Shown here in pieces: positions 1-10,367 of a DNA stretch of 64,000 nucleotides. This DNA comes from Aurantiochytrium sp. KH105 (taxonomy: Eukaryota; Sar; Bigyra; Thraustochytrida; Thraustochytriidae): NCBI GenBank assembly GCA_003116975.1, contig BGKB01000015.1, positions 496,001 through 560,000 of the forward strand. The letters run 5' to 3'. The notes under the pieces are model-generated. The model ran no database searches and had not been told where the DNA came from. It saw only the letters and a program-made list of their open reading frames with translations. A program made the position numbers and the translations under genes. Positions within the stretch are counted from its first letter, which is position 1; each line of letters opens with the position of its first letter.

Positions 1-36
1 TCGCGGGGGCGACTTCCGCCCGAAGCACTCGAGCAC

Positions 37-1236
37 ATGGCACTCTTCCGCACAATTGGTCTTAATGAAAGACATGTGGAAAAGTTGTACAGAGGATTCT
101 CGAAGATCGACAAGGATGGAAGCGGGGAGCTCAGCTTGTTTGAGTTGCTTGATCATCTCAAGGTCAGCAAAACACCCTTCACAAAACGCGTCTTTAGCAT
201 CTTTGACGAAGACGGTTCCGGATCTATTGATTTCCGTGAGTTCGTCCTGAGCACATGGAACTACGCCACGCTCACCAAGAGCACCCTTATTATCTTTGCC
301 TTTGATCTCTACGATGGCGACGAAAGCGGCAGCATGGAGCTCGAGGAGATTATGGACATGTGCAAGGACGTTTATGGCGCAGACTTTGAGAAATCAAGAC
401 TTGCGGCGCAGATTATTGAAAAAATTCACAAACTCAATGATCCGACACGTGGATCAGGCATCATTACACTCGAAAAGTTCGCAGTCTTTTGCGAGCATCA
501 CCCTGGCCTCCTTTACCCTGCTTTCACCTTTCAGCAGGCCCTGCAAAAGGCTATTATTGGAGTCACCTTTTGGGCCAAACTCTCCAAAGAGCGACTCGTT
601 ATGCCCAACGGCGTTCAGGTGAGCATCAAGGATATACTAACTGCCCACATCGACAAGAACAAATTCAAAGAGCTTTGTGTGCATAACGATCCCGAAAGCG
701 ACATGTTGCTTCCGGAGAAGATGCAGCGCGAGGCACGCAAAACCTTGCTGCAGCGTTCGGACACCGCCAATTTCAAGGAAATCTATGACGCAACAGGCAC
801 CGTCGCGCGTCGACGCTCCACCCAAGTGTCCCTTCACAATGCCGCGAACAAGATAAAAGCGACGCGCGCATTAACGAGCTCTAGCAGCGCCTCCAGACGA
901 CGTACAGAGCCAACAATAAACAATCAGAAGCGCCTCTCCAAACTTCCAGCGCCAGGAGCGCGTCCAACCGGCCCCAGCGGCCGTGTTGCTCGGAACAACA
1001 GCGCGCAAAGCCTGAGGTCTCGACCCGGAATGAGCAGTCGCTCCGCTTCTGCAATGTCAATTTCTACCAAAAACTCGCGAACAAGCCATCAACAGCAACC
1101 GCAGCATCGCGCAAGTGCTGCTGCTGCTGCTGCTGCTGGGGTCACTGCGTCACACTCGCGCAAAAAATCGGCCGTGAGTAAGCTTCGAATAGAACCTACC
1201 ACAGGACCAGAGATACGCGCTCGGCCCGTTCTCTAA
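37..1236 (+). CDS. EF-hand calcium-binding protein with a basic Ser/Arg-rich tail
   Basis: Probable Ca2+ sensor. Three canonical 12-residue EF-hand loops are visible: D25-E36 (DKDGSGELSLFE), D57-E68 (DEDGSGSIDFRE) and D93-E104 (DGDESGSMELEE). A fourth, degenerate hand lies around residues 132-146. After about residue 230 the protein is a low-complexity basic Ser/Arg/Ala tail, with a poly-Ala run encoded by a GCT repeat near 1120-1138. No kinase or phosphatase domain is present, so it could be a calcineurin-B-like or calmodulin-like adaptor; the exact family is not resolved. The reading frame stays open from base 1 to the ATG at 37 with no upstream stop, so the true start may lie outside the window. 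It converges on the Ufd2 gene, 273 bp away. Confidence 0.8.
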   Translation: MALFRTIGLNERHVEKLYRGFSKIDKDGSGELSLFELLDHLKVSKTPFTKRVFSIFDEDGSGSIDFREFVLSTWNYATLTKSTLIIFAFDLYDGDESGSMELEEIMDMCKDVYGADFEKSRLAAQIIEKIHKLNDPTRGSGIITLEKFAVFCEHHPGLLYPAFTFQQALQKAIIGVTFWAKLSKERLVMPNGVQVSIKDILTAHIDKNKFKELCVHNDPESDMLLPEKMQREARKTLLQRSDTANFKEIYDATGTVARRRSTQVSLHNAANKIKATRALTSSSSASRRRTEPTINNQKRLSKLPAPGARPTGPSGRVARNNSAQSLRSRPGMSSRSASAMSISTKNSRTSHQQQPQHRASAAAAAAAGVTASHSRKKSAVSKLRIEPTTGPEIRARPVL

Positions 1237-1353
1237 CCGCCCTCCCCCCCCCCAAAAAAAAGTTTACATTTGTAAATTTGACTCCTTCCAATGAAAGTGA
1301 CAAGGAAAAAACAAATCCTTATCCTTGTTAGTCTGCCAAATAGCATCTCAGGT

Positions 1354-1444
1354 GTCGATACGATAATAACTTGCTCTTAATCAATTCCGAGCTGTGAGTC
1401 GATACGATAATAACTTGCTCTTGATCAATTCCGAGCTGTGAGTC
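1354..1444. repeat. 44-bp direct tandem repeat, two copies
   Basis: Two adjacent copies with a 44-bp period, at 1354-1397 and 1398-1441, each starting gtcgatacgataataac and ending gctgtga. They differ at one visible base (cttaat versus cttgat). The repeat sits between the convergent EF-hand and Ufd2 genes, in the probable 3' UTR/terminator space. A run of C then A at 1243-1261 lies just upstream. Confidence 0.9.
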
Positions 1445-1509
1445 TCCTCTCCAAAAGCGACCCTTGGCTTCTGATCAGCCCAAAACGCGCGTTCCAAAGT
1501 TTCCCGCTT

Positions 1510-4500
1510 TTAGGCATCACCCTTGGATCCATTGGCATTGCCGCGCCTCCACGCCTCGATCCTGGCCTTGAGCTCTGGCTGCGGCTTCAGCATATCCTGC
1601 GAGAGCGGCATTCGGTTAAATGGATCTTTCGGGTCGTTGAGAAGATGTTGCTCAATGACAGAGCGGTCCACAATTGCATTCGATGTGGGAAGAAGGACTG
1701 GATCTTCCATGACTTCCTGCATGATCGGATCAAGAAACTCTTCGGGCGCCTCGCCCAGGTCTGCCTCTGCATCCGCAATCCGCTTGGCTTCTGCTTGCGC
1801 AGACTTGTTCATGGCGTCAAAGGAATCGAGCACGTCCTGCGGAAGCGACCCAAACTTCTGCACAGTGCGAGAGGCTTTCTCGAAGGCATCATAATCATAA
1901 TATGCGCAGGTTGCCATTGCCGTTGTGAACGAGTCGCCGCCTCCCAGGTAAAAGCGTGCAATGGTCTGATAAACGCTCGACAAAAGGTCCTTGGGGTGAA
2001 AGTTATATTTTGCCGGGTCGTCGATTTTGAAGTTGACGCCCCGCGGGCCCGAGAGACTAACGAGAATGCTGCTAAGCATTCCCGCGAGCCGGTTTCCGAG
2101 CCCACTGCCCACAAAGGCTCGCGCAAAGACTTGGTCCAGCGAGAGGTAGCGGAGCATTCCAATCACTTCCCCAGCGAGAAGGAGAGCGCTCGTCACGAAC
2201 CGCTCGTTGTCTTCAAGGCCTTGCTCACGCTGCCGCCGGTCCTCTTCGGACATTTGGTTCCATGCGGGCTCGCGACGATCGAGCTGTGTCTGGCGAATCT
2301 CGCGCAACCGCTGCAAGGAGTCTGCAACACCATCGTTTGTCTGGTTGATGATGCCATTGGCAAATTTGACGAAACGCTGCGGCGTTGACGTGGCAAAGGC
2401 GTGAAAGGCATCCTTGTGCGCGTCTTGCTTCCAAATGTATTTGAGCAGAAGCGCAATGTGGTGACGGTAGCCAATGACCTCGTAGTGCCCACACGCTTCG
2501 ACATCACCGTACAGCTCAAGCAGGCCTGGGGCTAGGTGCTTGCAAACGAGAGGAGATCCCGCAAGCATGGCGCCTCGGAGGGCTTGCGGTCCACGATCAC
2601 CACCAGAGCGACGCTCCTGGCCCTTGTCGCTGTCCGGCAAAAACGCGGCAAAGAGCGTCTCTGCGAACCCTGCGCGAAGGTGCGGACTGTGCACAAGTTT
2701 GGGACTTGCCATAAAGGCCACAAAGGCTGCGACGAGCGTTTGGAGCGCTTCCGGGTCGGCACCATCGAGTCGCTCGGGGGCATGGTAAGCCAGAGACTTG
2801 ATCAGATGCGTGGCATCGTCAAGAATGTGCTCGGGCGTCGACTGAAGCTCCTGCGCGGGTGCGGGGTCGCTCTTGAGCGGGAGCTCCAGCTCGTCGAGGG
2901 AGGTCATGTCTGTTCCCTGTGCCTTGCTCAGGAGCCAGCGCACGTAGAGCGCATGCAGGAGAATGGCATCACTGACGAGCGACGGCTCAAACGCCAGCGT
3001 CTGTGTCGCGTACAGCTGTTGCAAAAGAGACGCAAATTGTTCGCGCTCCTGGCTAGGCGGCGCCATGGGGCCGAGGGCGGCAGCGCCCATGGATCGCTGC
3101 ATATGAGAGAGGTGACGCTCGTAATTGTCGATGCGGCGGGTGCATGCAATGGGTCCCAAATGGACGGCACGGAGCGCGTAGAAAAAACACCGCGTGACAA
3201 AGTTGTACTCGGCTTCTGCCTCGGCGTCTGTCATTTCAACATCATCATTGGCTCCAGCTCTGCACAGTTTTGTGAGGTCATGGGGAAAGGCGCGCGACCG
3301 AAAGGTCCCGTCAATGAGTTTCAATTTGTCAGAGCCTGGCTTGATAAAGGGCCTGCACAGCTGCAGCATTACTGACGCAAGATTGACGCAAAAGCCGTCA
3401 GAGGACACCTCGTTGCGATTCGGCTGCATTTGCGCTCGTGCTTTGTTGAGCTCCAGAGCCCGGGCCACCCAGTCCATCATTTGATTCCGCGGGTCCTGAC
3501 CCGCGCGGCATACGTTGAGCATGGAGCGTCCTACCTGGCTCACCAGTGCAGCGACTTGCTGTGAAAGCGTATTTTGAATGCCCTTGATGTCAGCAGGAAC
3601 GCGCGTGAGCGGGTTGGCAAAGAACTCGCGAACTACGAGTGGCGATGTGGGGGACGGGCGCAAAAAGGTGGCCCAAAACGCCTCGAGCTCGATGCGTCGC
3701 CCATTCTTGATTTGCTCATTCCTGTTGCGCATCATTTGCATCATCATCTGGTACATGGGGTGGTTCGGGTCAATGCCTTGAGGCATGTCTTGGTTGGCTG
3801 GGCGCACGGAGCGCGTCTCGGAGTATGCTGACGCGCCATTGCGAGTCTCCTCGCCCGCGATGCGGCGCGCGATATGTGCGCCAAAGGGTTTTTGCGCGCA
3901 AAGCGCGCTGAGCACCGCAATGGGTCCGAGTGCAAAAGGCGCGGCGGATTCGATAGCTTTGCGCATATCCTTTTCGGTTTTGTCAAGCATGGGATCGAGG
4001 ATTTGCCCTACACAGTCCTGACGGACAGTCTCCTGCGCAAGGTGCTCAAGCAGATGGCGCGCGGCGCTTTGGCGTGAGGTCGATCCGTCACCGCCTTCGA
4101 GAGCTCCGATGAGACCCTGCATGGGTGAGGCGCCCGAGGCTGGCGTGGGAAACATGTCGGGCTCCAAAAGAACAGTCACAGCGTAAGACACGATAAAGTT
4201 TTGACACTCCGACAACAGCGCCACAATCGACTCGTCGGCGCCGCGGTTCCGCCGAATGTTGTCGAGACGATCAAAGCAAGAGATGAGGTACTCGAGCGGG
4301 GTTTCGCGCCGTGCGAATTCGGGCAGGTCGATTGGGAGCATGGCAAGACGGAGGTAGAGGGCCTCTTCGATGTTGTCGCCGCTGAGTTTCGCTACGCCTT
4401 CGTGCTCCATCTCGGTAAGCCGCACTAGAGACTGCCCTGCGCCGCGCTTGTTCCCTAAACAGATTGCAAAGACCCGTGAGAGATTTTCATCTTCTGGATC

Positions 4501-4794
4501 GAGGTTGCTAAGTTTCTTTTTCTTGGCTTGGGCTTGCGAGGCACTCTCCTTCACGTCGCTGGGCTCGCTCGCATCCTCTTCGCTCGCTTGCTTGGCTACT
4601 TTGGGAGCTGGTGGAGAGACCTTTGCATTGTCTTGTTCGCTTTCCTGTGTCTTTTCCTGCTGCGCTGCATCTCCTAGACCTAGCTCTTGTCCTTTTGGCT
4701 GCTCTTGTTCTTGTCGTTGTTCTTGCTGCTGCTGCTGCTTTGGAGCAGAGACAGCGGCCGGTGGTTCTTTGGGTGCCTGTTGCGCCCCTTGGTC

Positions 4795-4848
<54 letters not shown>

Positions 4849-5004
4849 TTGCGTTTGCGATTGCTGAAGCCTCGCGAGTCTTCTGGCGCGCATCTCCTCC
4901 GGCGTCAGCGTTGGCGCCTGCTGCTGATGCTGCTCGTCCTGGTTCTCGGCTGCAGCGTCGTCTTCATTTTCGTCACGCACGACGAGGCCTCGCAGAAAGT
5001 TCAT
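1510..5004 (-). CDS. UFD2: Ubiquitin conjugation factor E4 (Ufd2 family, U-box E3/E4 ligase)
   Basis: Extends ubiquitin chains on substrates that are already tagged, in the ubiquitin-fusion-degradation/Cdc48 pathway of cytosol and nucleus. The 1164-residue length matches the family's usual 950-1200. The last 75 residues form a U-box, recognisable from DPIMQEVMEDPVLLPTSN, then DRSVIEQHLL and DPFNRMPL. The long central helical region (about 330-1070) is the Ufd2 core. The N-terminus is poorly conserved and carries a long glutamine tract encoded by about 16 CAG codons, followed by Gln/Glu-rich sequence. The start MNFLRG is the first ATG of the frame and sits in GC-rich sequence, so it is reasonable. 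Single exon. The polyQ is probably length-polymorphic. Confidence 0.93.
4798..4845. repeat. (CTG)16 trinucleotide repeat encoding polyQ
   Basis: About 16 uninterrupted CTG units on the + strand (CAG on the coding strand), inside the N-terminal region of the Ufd2 gene. Reading in the coding frame gives glutamine, and interrupted CAA codons extend the tract. Confidence 0.95.
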
Positions 5005-6030
5005 GGCGTCGCAACTCTCGTTGCCGGTGCGGTGGCGTTATATCTTTTCCTCCCGGTCGGTCGGTTGTCTGTCGCCCGAAAAAGACGAAGGACCTTTTGA
5101 CTCGTGGAGCGAAGCCGCGTCCAGCGACAGCCGCGCGCCGCGCTCGCTGCTCGCGTAGCTGCCTCCCGCCTCTCGCCGCCGCCACGGCCACGCTGCCTGC
5201 GAGTGCTCCGTTCCGTGTCTCCGCGACGATTGACAGTGAATTGGGATTTGTTTTTGTTTGTTTGTTCGCCTCCTCGACCGAACAGAGGCAGCTATGTGCG
5301 ATCTGCTCACTGTCAGCTACGTCGAGGCCTAGATGGACGAGTGCTGCTAGCCGAGACCGGTCGGGATGGCTGCTGCAGGCTGGCCGCATGAAAGGAATCT
5401 TGTTGCAGTGCATTCCACACAGTGAGCTGGTCAATCCCAGAAAACGAGCAGTAACGATGATCACCCGTCCATAAAAGTTTCGAGGCACCAAGTAAGTTAG
5501 CACAGGTTCGCAAACCATGGCCTTCGGTAGGTCTATTGCGCGTGGGATATAAAATGGTGTCCACAAAGAGCACATGGACCAGGTACAACAACAATGGTTC
5601 TCAACGAGCGAATGAGCACGCTTTTGATGAGCCAGGAGAATTTACAACTCTTGCTGCGAAAGAGAAGTACTTGCTGCTCCTGCTGCTGTTGGCCTGCTGC
5701 TCCTGCTGCTCCTGCTACTCTTGCTGCCTCTGCTGCAATTTTCCCTGTGCTTCTGGTGCTGCTTCTGGTGCTGTTTCTGGTGCTTTAGATGCTTCTAGCT
5801 CCTGTTACTGCTGGGTGTGGTAATCAGGTCTCGGCCTCGGGGAACTCGACGCGAGGCCAAGCCAGGTTTCTACGATTCTGCAGCGGAGCAAGACGCGCCC
5901 GAGGACGGGCGAGTGCTCGTGGCAAGGAAACGCAGCCACAGAGCGCAAGGCTCACAATACCTGCCAGCAAGCTAGTTGCGAAGAACAAAGCAGAGCAGAG
6001 CAAAGTCTTGCTTGGTCAAGGCAAGACGCC
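5005..6030. promoter_or_regulatory. Divergent intergenic region, Ufd2 / ABHD
   Basis: About 1 kb between two divergent starts. It has no convincing gene: ORFs here overlap the Ufd2 5' end or are compositionally random. An imperfect CTG-rich stretch (about 5665-5740, mixed ctgctgctc units) lies upstream of the hydrolase. Likely holds both promoters and 5' UTRs. Confidence 0.5.
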
Positions 6031-7227
6031 ATGGCGACCTCGCGGGTACGGACGACAACAACCAAGACAATGGCCGCCGTTTTGGCTGCTGTGCTTGCAG
6101 CGCGTCTCGTCTATGTGCAAAAGACCAAGCAGAATGAGATTTGCTATAGCGCGGAGAGTGAAAAGTCGAGCCGACTTGTGCAAAGTATTCGCCATGTCGC
6201 CGCTACGTACGTGGCACCGTGGTGGGCGCCGACGGGCGTGCTGCAGACCATCGTTGCGGAACTCATGTCGACCGAGCCTGAGCTGGCCAAAGGTTTCCGG
6301 CGCGAGACCCTGCAGTTGGCAGAAATGAAAAAGCGTCCCGAATCCACATGCTGTCCGGACGTGGTCCCGTCAGGTGTCGTTTCCCTCGACTGGCTCGACG
6401 GCGACCGACCTGCGACGGCGCCGATCATACTTTTGGTCCCCGGACTTACCGGCAGTAGCGAAAGCGCATTTATCCGACGCGCCGCAAAGCACTTGACCGC
6501 GGCCGGATTTCGCGTTGCATGCTATAATCCGCGTGGACGGGGAGGCAACGCGCTCGAGACACCTTTCCTTTACAGTGCTGGCTTTACGGAGGATTTGCGC
6601 CGCGTAGTCAAGCATGTGCGCGAGACGAACGGGTCGGCCAAGTGCTTCTTCGCTGCCGGGTACTCGCTAGGAAGCAACTACTTGGCCAAGTTTGTGGGCG
6701 AGGAAGGTGAGTCGTGTCTCTTGGATGGCGCAGCCTGCCTCGCGTGCCCGGTCGACTGCCTGAGCATTGCGCACTCCTTGAATACGACGGTTGGAGGCCG
6801 CCTCATGAATCCTATCTTGGTCTCATTTGTGAAAAAGATGGCGACGCACCATCGCGAGGTTCTGGAGCGCGCACCGGACCTCTTTGACTTTGTGCAAATG
6901 GAGGAGACGCGCACAATGCAGCACTTCGACCACGTCATGACGGCACCCTCGTTTGGTTTCAATACCGCCTCAGACTACTATCGATACGCAAGCAGTGGTC
7001 TCGTACTGCACCGCATCGCGCGACCGACGCTCTTTATCTCAGCGCGCAATGACCCCATTTGCCCTGGTTCAAGCATTCACATGGATAGCTTCGAGACCAA
7101 TCGCAATCTCATTTCCGTGCGGACAGCGGCAGGTGGTCATAGCATGGATTGGCCTACATCGACGCTGGAGCCGTGGTCAGCCAAAGTCTTAGTTCAGTAC
7201 TTTACGGCCCTGGTTCAAGAATGCTGA
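6031..7227 (+). CDS. Alpha/beta hydrolase, ABHD1/2/3 - YheT/EMB8 type
   Basis: Serine hydrolase of the family that includes animal ABHD1/2/3, plant EMB8 and bacterial YheT, whose characterised members act on lipid esters or phospholipids. The complete triad is visible: nucleophile S212 in GYSLG, D341 in SARNDP and H370 in GGHSMDW. The oxyanion-side motif LVPGLTGSSES (residues 135-145) and YNPRGRGG (165-172) are typical. An N-terminal hydrophobic helix at about residues 12-28 suggests a single-pass membrane anchor, as in ABHD proteins. At 398 residues the length fits. Single exon. The substrate cannot be read from the sequence. Confidence 0.88.
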   Translation: MATSRVRTTTTKTMAAVLAAVLAARLVYVQKTKQNEICYSAESEKSSRLVQSIRHVAATYVAPWWAPTGVLQTIVAELMSTEPELAKGFRRETLQLAEMKKRPESTCCPDVVPSGVVSLDWLDGDRPATAPIILLVPGLTGSSESAFIRRAAKHLTAAGFRVACYNPRGRGGNALETPFLYSAGFTEDLRRVVKHVRETNGSAKCFFAAGYSLGSNYLAKFVGEEGESCLLDGAACLACPVDCLSIAHSLNTTVGGRLMNPILVSFVKKMATHHREVLERAPDLFDFVQMEETRTMQHFDHVMTAPSFGFNTASDYYRYASSGLVLHRIARPTLFISARNDPICPGSSIHMDSFETNRNLISVRTAAGGHSMDWPTSTLEPWSAKVLVQYFTALVQEC

Positions 7228-7409
7228 CCCAATTGCTGCGAGGTCTTGTGGGCATGGCAGGAGAAGCAGTCGTGACAGCAGCCTAGTAGTAGCAGCAGCA
7301 GCGACAGCATTCATTCAAAGCTTCGTCCATGTCATTCGTTGTCCTTTTCTGATTTTAGAGAGAGAGCGACAAAATACGATCGAGGAAAAAAGAATATTAC
7401 GATTCTACT

Positions 7410-7875
7410 TTAATTGGTCTTGACCTTCCTGCGCTTCTCGCGCCGCCGGACGTGGCTGCATGGCCGCTTGCCGTGGTTGGCCTGTGGAAAATGACAATGA
7501 GCGCAAAGAACAAAGCGTGAGTACACGAGCAAACGACGGCATGAAGATTTCAATGGTGTCAGGCCGAACGTACTGACGCGCTTGCGTCGATAGACAACGT
7601 ACCTTTTTCGGTTTGCGAGCGTTGCGGTTAAGCATCTGCAGCGTCTCGATCTCCTGCTGCAAGAGGCTGCTCCGCTGCAGAGGGTTGGCGTGGACGACGG
7701 GCATTTCGCGCATCCACGTTGCCGAGAGCGGCGAGGAGAGGGTCTTGACCGGCGCCTCTGCGCGAACCGCGACCTTGCCTCCGAAGCAGACGCCGCGACC
7801 GGCAGCGCCTGCGGCCGGCAGCACCGCGCGCGCGGCGCTCGTGGCGGCGTGTCTGAGCATGATGGCGGCCACCAC
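7410..7875 (-). CDS. Short basic protein, two exons, possibly mitochondrial
   Basis: Coding exons are 7603-7875 and 7410-7481 on the complement. They are separated by a 121-bp intron (7482-7602) with donor gtacgt and acceptor ttccacag, phase 0. The spliced product is 114 aa. The N-terminus is Ala/Arg-rich with almost no acidic residues, resembling a mitochondrial presequence. The C-terminus is strongly basic with KPKKANHGKRPCSH followed by RRREKRRKVKTN. Unspliced reading would replace this basic end with unrelated sequence. The pattern resembles small organellar ribosomal-type proteins, but I cannot name the family with certainty. An alternative start is the Met at codon 6. Confidence 0.6.
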
Positions 7876-8718
7876 TACTTTCTTGCACTACTCCTGCTCC
7901 ACGCGCGCTCTTCTCGGCGCTGCTGCGGCAGCGCGTGCGCGGATGGCGAGGGGCGGCGCGTTTGCGGGGCGCCGGCGACGGCCCTCTCACCGCGTCTGGC
8001 TTCGGGCCTCTTCTCCTTGGCGCGCACGAGCGGGTTTGCCGCTTCGATGAGTCTTTTATTGCGAGGTCGAGGAGAGACACGAGAGACACAACAGAGAGAG
8101 AGAGAGAGAGAGAGGAGAGGCGGCTCGGGGGCGAGACCGCGAATCACAGATCATTGTAGTAGCAGTGTGCCAGCACCCGCTGCAGCACCGAGACGATCGT
8201 CGTCGTGTACGTATGTGCGCGGGGGAGAGAGAGAGAATAAGGGAGAAGGGAGAGGGAGAAAGAATGCCAGCAAGTTGCTGGTAGTGGGAAAGTTGAAGAA
8301 AGATGAAAGCATCGTGACCATCATTTCGAGCCCAAAGGAGGAGCTTTGGACTCCCTCCACACGGAAAAGAAAGAACATGGCAATTTCGTTTGCCTTCGGA
8401 ATGGACTTTATCCCATTGCTTTCGTTTTGTTTTGGGCTGACTGCCCGACTTTATCGTTTTGTCAAATCGTAAGAATAGCGAGCGATCTGTTCTGTTGTGT
8501 ACCCGCAGAATCCATGGCGTCTATTTCTTCTCGAGTTTGCTCTCTTTCTTTCTTTTTTTTTCTTTCTTTCTCTCTCTCTCGCTCTCTCTCACACACATTC
8601 ATTCTGTGCAGAAAATAGAACAAAAGAATAGACGAAAGAAAGAGCGGACGACACAAGAGAAAAACCTTTCGCTCCAACCCAACTGGGCAGGCCATACCAA
8701 AACACATTGCTAACTTCT
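7876..8718. other. Intergenic, GA/CT microsatellites
   Basis: No supported gene. Contains (GA)n at about 8091-8114, a purine-rich stretch at 8220-8270, and a T/C-rich then (CT)n tract at about 8540-8592. These lie between the start of the basic-protein gene and the end of the DGQHR gene. Confidence 0.6.
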
Positions 8719-9798
8719 TTACTGCCACGAAAGATCAAGACCAAGGAAGAACTCGTTCTTGCGAGCCTTGTCGAGCGCAGTGACAAGCGTCTTTTGATTC
8801 TTGACGCGAACGAGCGACGATTCAGCCCACTCTGCATCCGATCGCGCTTGAAGTTTGGCATTTTGATCAAGCAACCATGCAAGGAGTGCCTCCTGGGCAG
8901 CTTCAGGGTCATTCTTCTTGGTGTCCAGAGCATCGGTGACGACCTTGCGCGCCTTTTCGCTCTCCCACAACTCTTGGCGAAAGTTGTCAATATTCAGATG
9001 TGGTGGACGGCAACGCAACGAAGGCTTGAACATAGCAGCGAAGTCCTCCGCAAGCTTGTCGGCAGCGCGGGTGATGGCATCGCGTACGCCTTCATCTGCG
9101 ACACCGGGGAGATCCATCTCTGCAACGGGCTGACTCTGGTTAATCTCCATAAAGAGATCACCGACAGGCTGGTCATCGTCACCCACGGGGTACACCTCAG
9201 TGAGTACAAGGTTGTCATCGCTCCAGGTCCCTTCGCGGAGCATGAGCTCAAGGCCACCGATACGATGCTGTCCGTCGACAATGCCGCGCTTATCAGGAGC
9301 ATCGAGATCAAACATGGTAATGACACCCGGAAAACCAAATCTGTTGTCATCCTTTTTGGCCTTGGCAATCTGGCGCGCTCGTTCAGGACGAAAGATGCGC
9401 TGTTTCTCCCAGACGGGAACGACGGATTTATTGGTGAGCTTTTTGGGCTCCGAGGCGAACACCTTTTTGTAGCCAAAGTCGTGCAAGAGCTTACCGTAGA
9501 TTGGGTGGTACTCTTGTTGCCTTCGTGCCTTGGCGGCTTCCCGCTGCTGCTCGACGCTTTCCTCGTGCTTGCGCTCGAGAGTTTCGTGCTTTGCACGAAG
9601 CGCGTCGAGGGCCTCTTTTGCGGTTTTGGCCTCGCGGTCCCGGTCTGCGAGGGCATCTCGTGCTTCTTGCAACTGCGCCATGGCCTTTGCTACGAGCTCC
9701 TTCGCTTCGCTTCGCGCGGCCTCGAGTGCCTTGGATTCTGCTGCAACGGCGGCCTCTCCGCCGTTGTTGAACAGCCTCTGCATGGTTGATTTCCACAT
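8719..9798 (-). CDS. DGQHR-domain protein with N-terminal coiled coil
   Basis: 359 aa. Residues 20-95 form a highly charged Ala/Glu/Arg heptad-type coiled coil. Residues 96-360 contain the signature DGQHR at 175-179, within IVDGQHRIGGLELM, preceded by a segment typical of ParB-like/DGQHR folds (VVPVWEKQRIFRPERARQIA). In bacteria DGQHR proteins include DndB, the regulator of DNA phosphorothioation. Relatives share the ParB/sulfiredoxin-like fold, in which this loop binds nucleotide. What the eukaryotic version does is not known to me. FMEINQSQPV after the motif resembles the FxxINxxxxP element common in this group. Single exon, no targeting signal seen. Base composition resembles its neighbours, so any transfer would be old. 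Confidence 0.75.
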   Translation of the reverse strand: MWKSTMQRLFNNGGEAAVAAESKALEAARSEAKELVAKAMAQLQEARDALADRDREAKTAKEALDALRAKHETLERKHEESVEQQREAAKARRQQEYHPIYGKLLHDFGYKKVFASEPKKLTNKSVVPVWEKQRIFRPERARQIAKAKKDDNRFGFPGVITMFDLDAPDKRGIVDGQHRIGGLELMLREGTWSDDNLVLTEVYPVGDDDQPVGDLFMEINQSQPVAEMDLPGVADEGVRDAITRAADKLAEDFAAMFKPSLRCRPPHLNIDNFRQELWESEKARKVVTDALDTKKNDPEAAQEALLAWLLDQNAKLQARSDAEWAESSLVRVKNQKTLVTALDKARKNEFFLGLDLSWQ

Positions 9799-10367
9799 GT
9801 TCCTCTTGCTCGCGACGACCCGTCAGGCGGGCCCCTGCACCGGACGAAGAGGTCTCCTCGCTTCAGATCCGACGCGCTTCCGCCGTTCCCTTGTCGTCGT
9901 CGTTGTAGCCGCCGCCGCCGCCAGCGCCGCCAGCGCGTCTCTCGCGCGGCCTCTTTCTTCGCTGTTTGCTGGCCACTTATACCCTGCTTTGCGAGCCAAG
10001 CCAAGATCAACTTGCCTTTGACGTTGATGACACAGTGATCATCGCGAATGCTCTGCGATCTCCGAATCGCGGTCGTTTGGGAAATGCGCAGAGCAGAGAG
10101 GCGCGCAAGAGTTGGGCCCTTTCTCGATTGCGCAGGAACCCAAGTACGAAAGGTGTGCTGGCAAAGATGCGAGCGAGGCAAGCGTCACACAGGACAAAAG
10201 AAGGAAGAACGCTCTGCATGGTGCAATGCCCGTGCGTGGGAAAGTGACGACTCAGGCTCTTTGAACAGAAAAATCTCGGCGATTCGTCTTTTCTTTTGTT
10301 GAATCCGTATAACATGTTTCTGAGTCGGGTTCTCGTTCCAATGAATAAAATGACAGTCGCAAATAAA
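9799..10367. other. Intergenic, no gene seen
   Basis: Lies between the start of the DGQHR gene and the 3' end of ribokinase. Short ORFs on both strands lack family features. A GCC-rich stretch at about 9905-9935 is the only compositional oddity. Confidence 0.5.

Noticed and set aside
4611-5474. 287-aa plus-strand ORF across the Ufd2 polyQ
   Set aside because: Antisense reading of the CAG repeat gives Ala/Leu runs; not a gene.
8707-9789. 360-aa plus-strand ORF over the DGQHR gene
   Set aside because: Antisense mirror of a gene with a recognisable motif; no features of its own.
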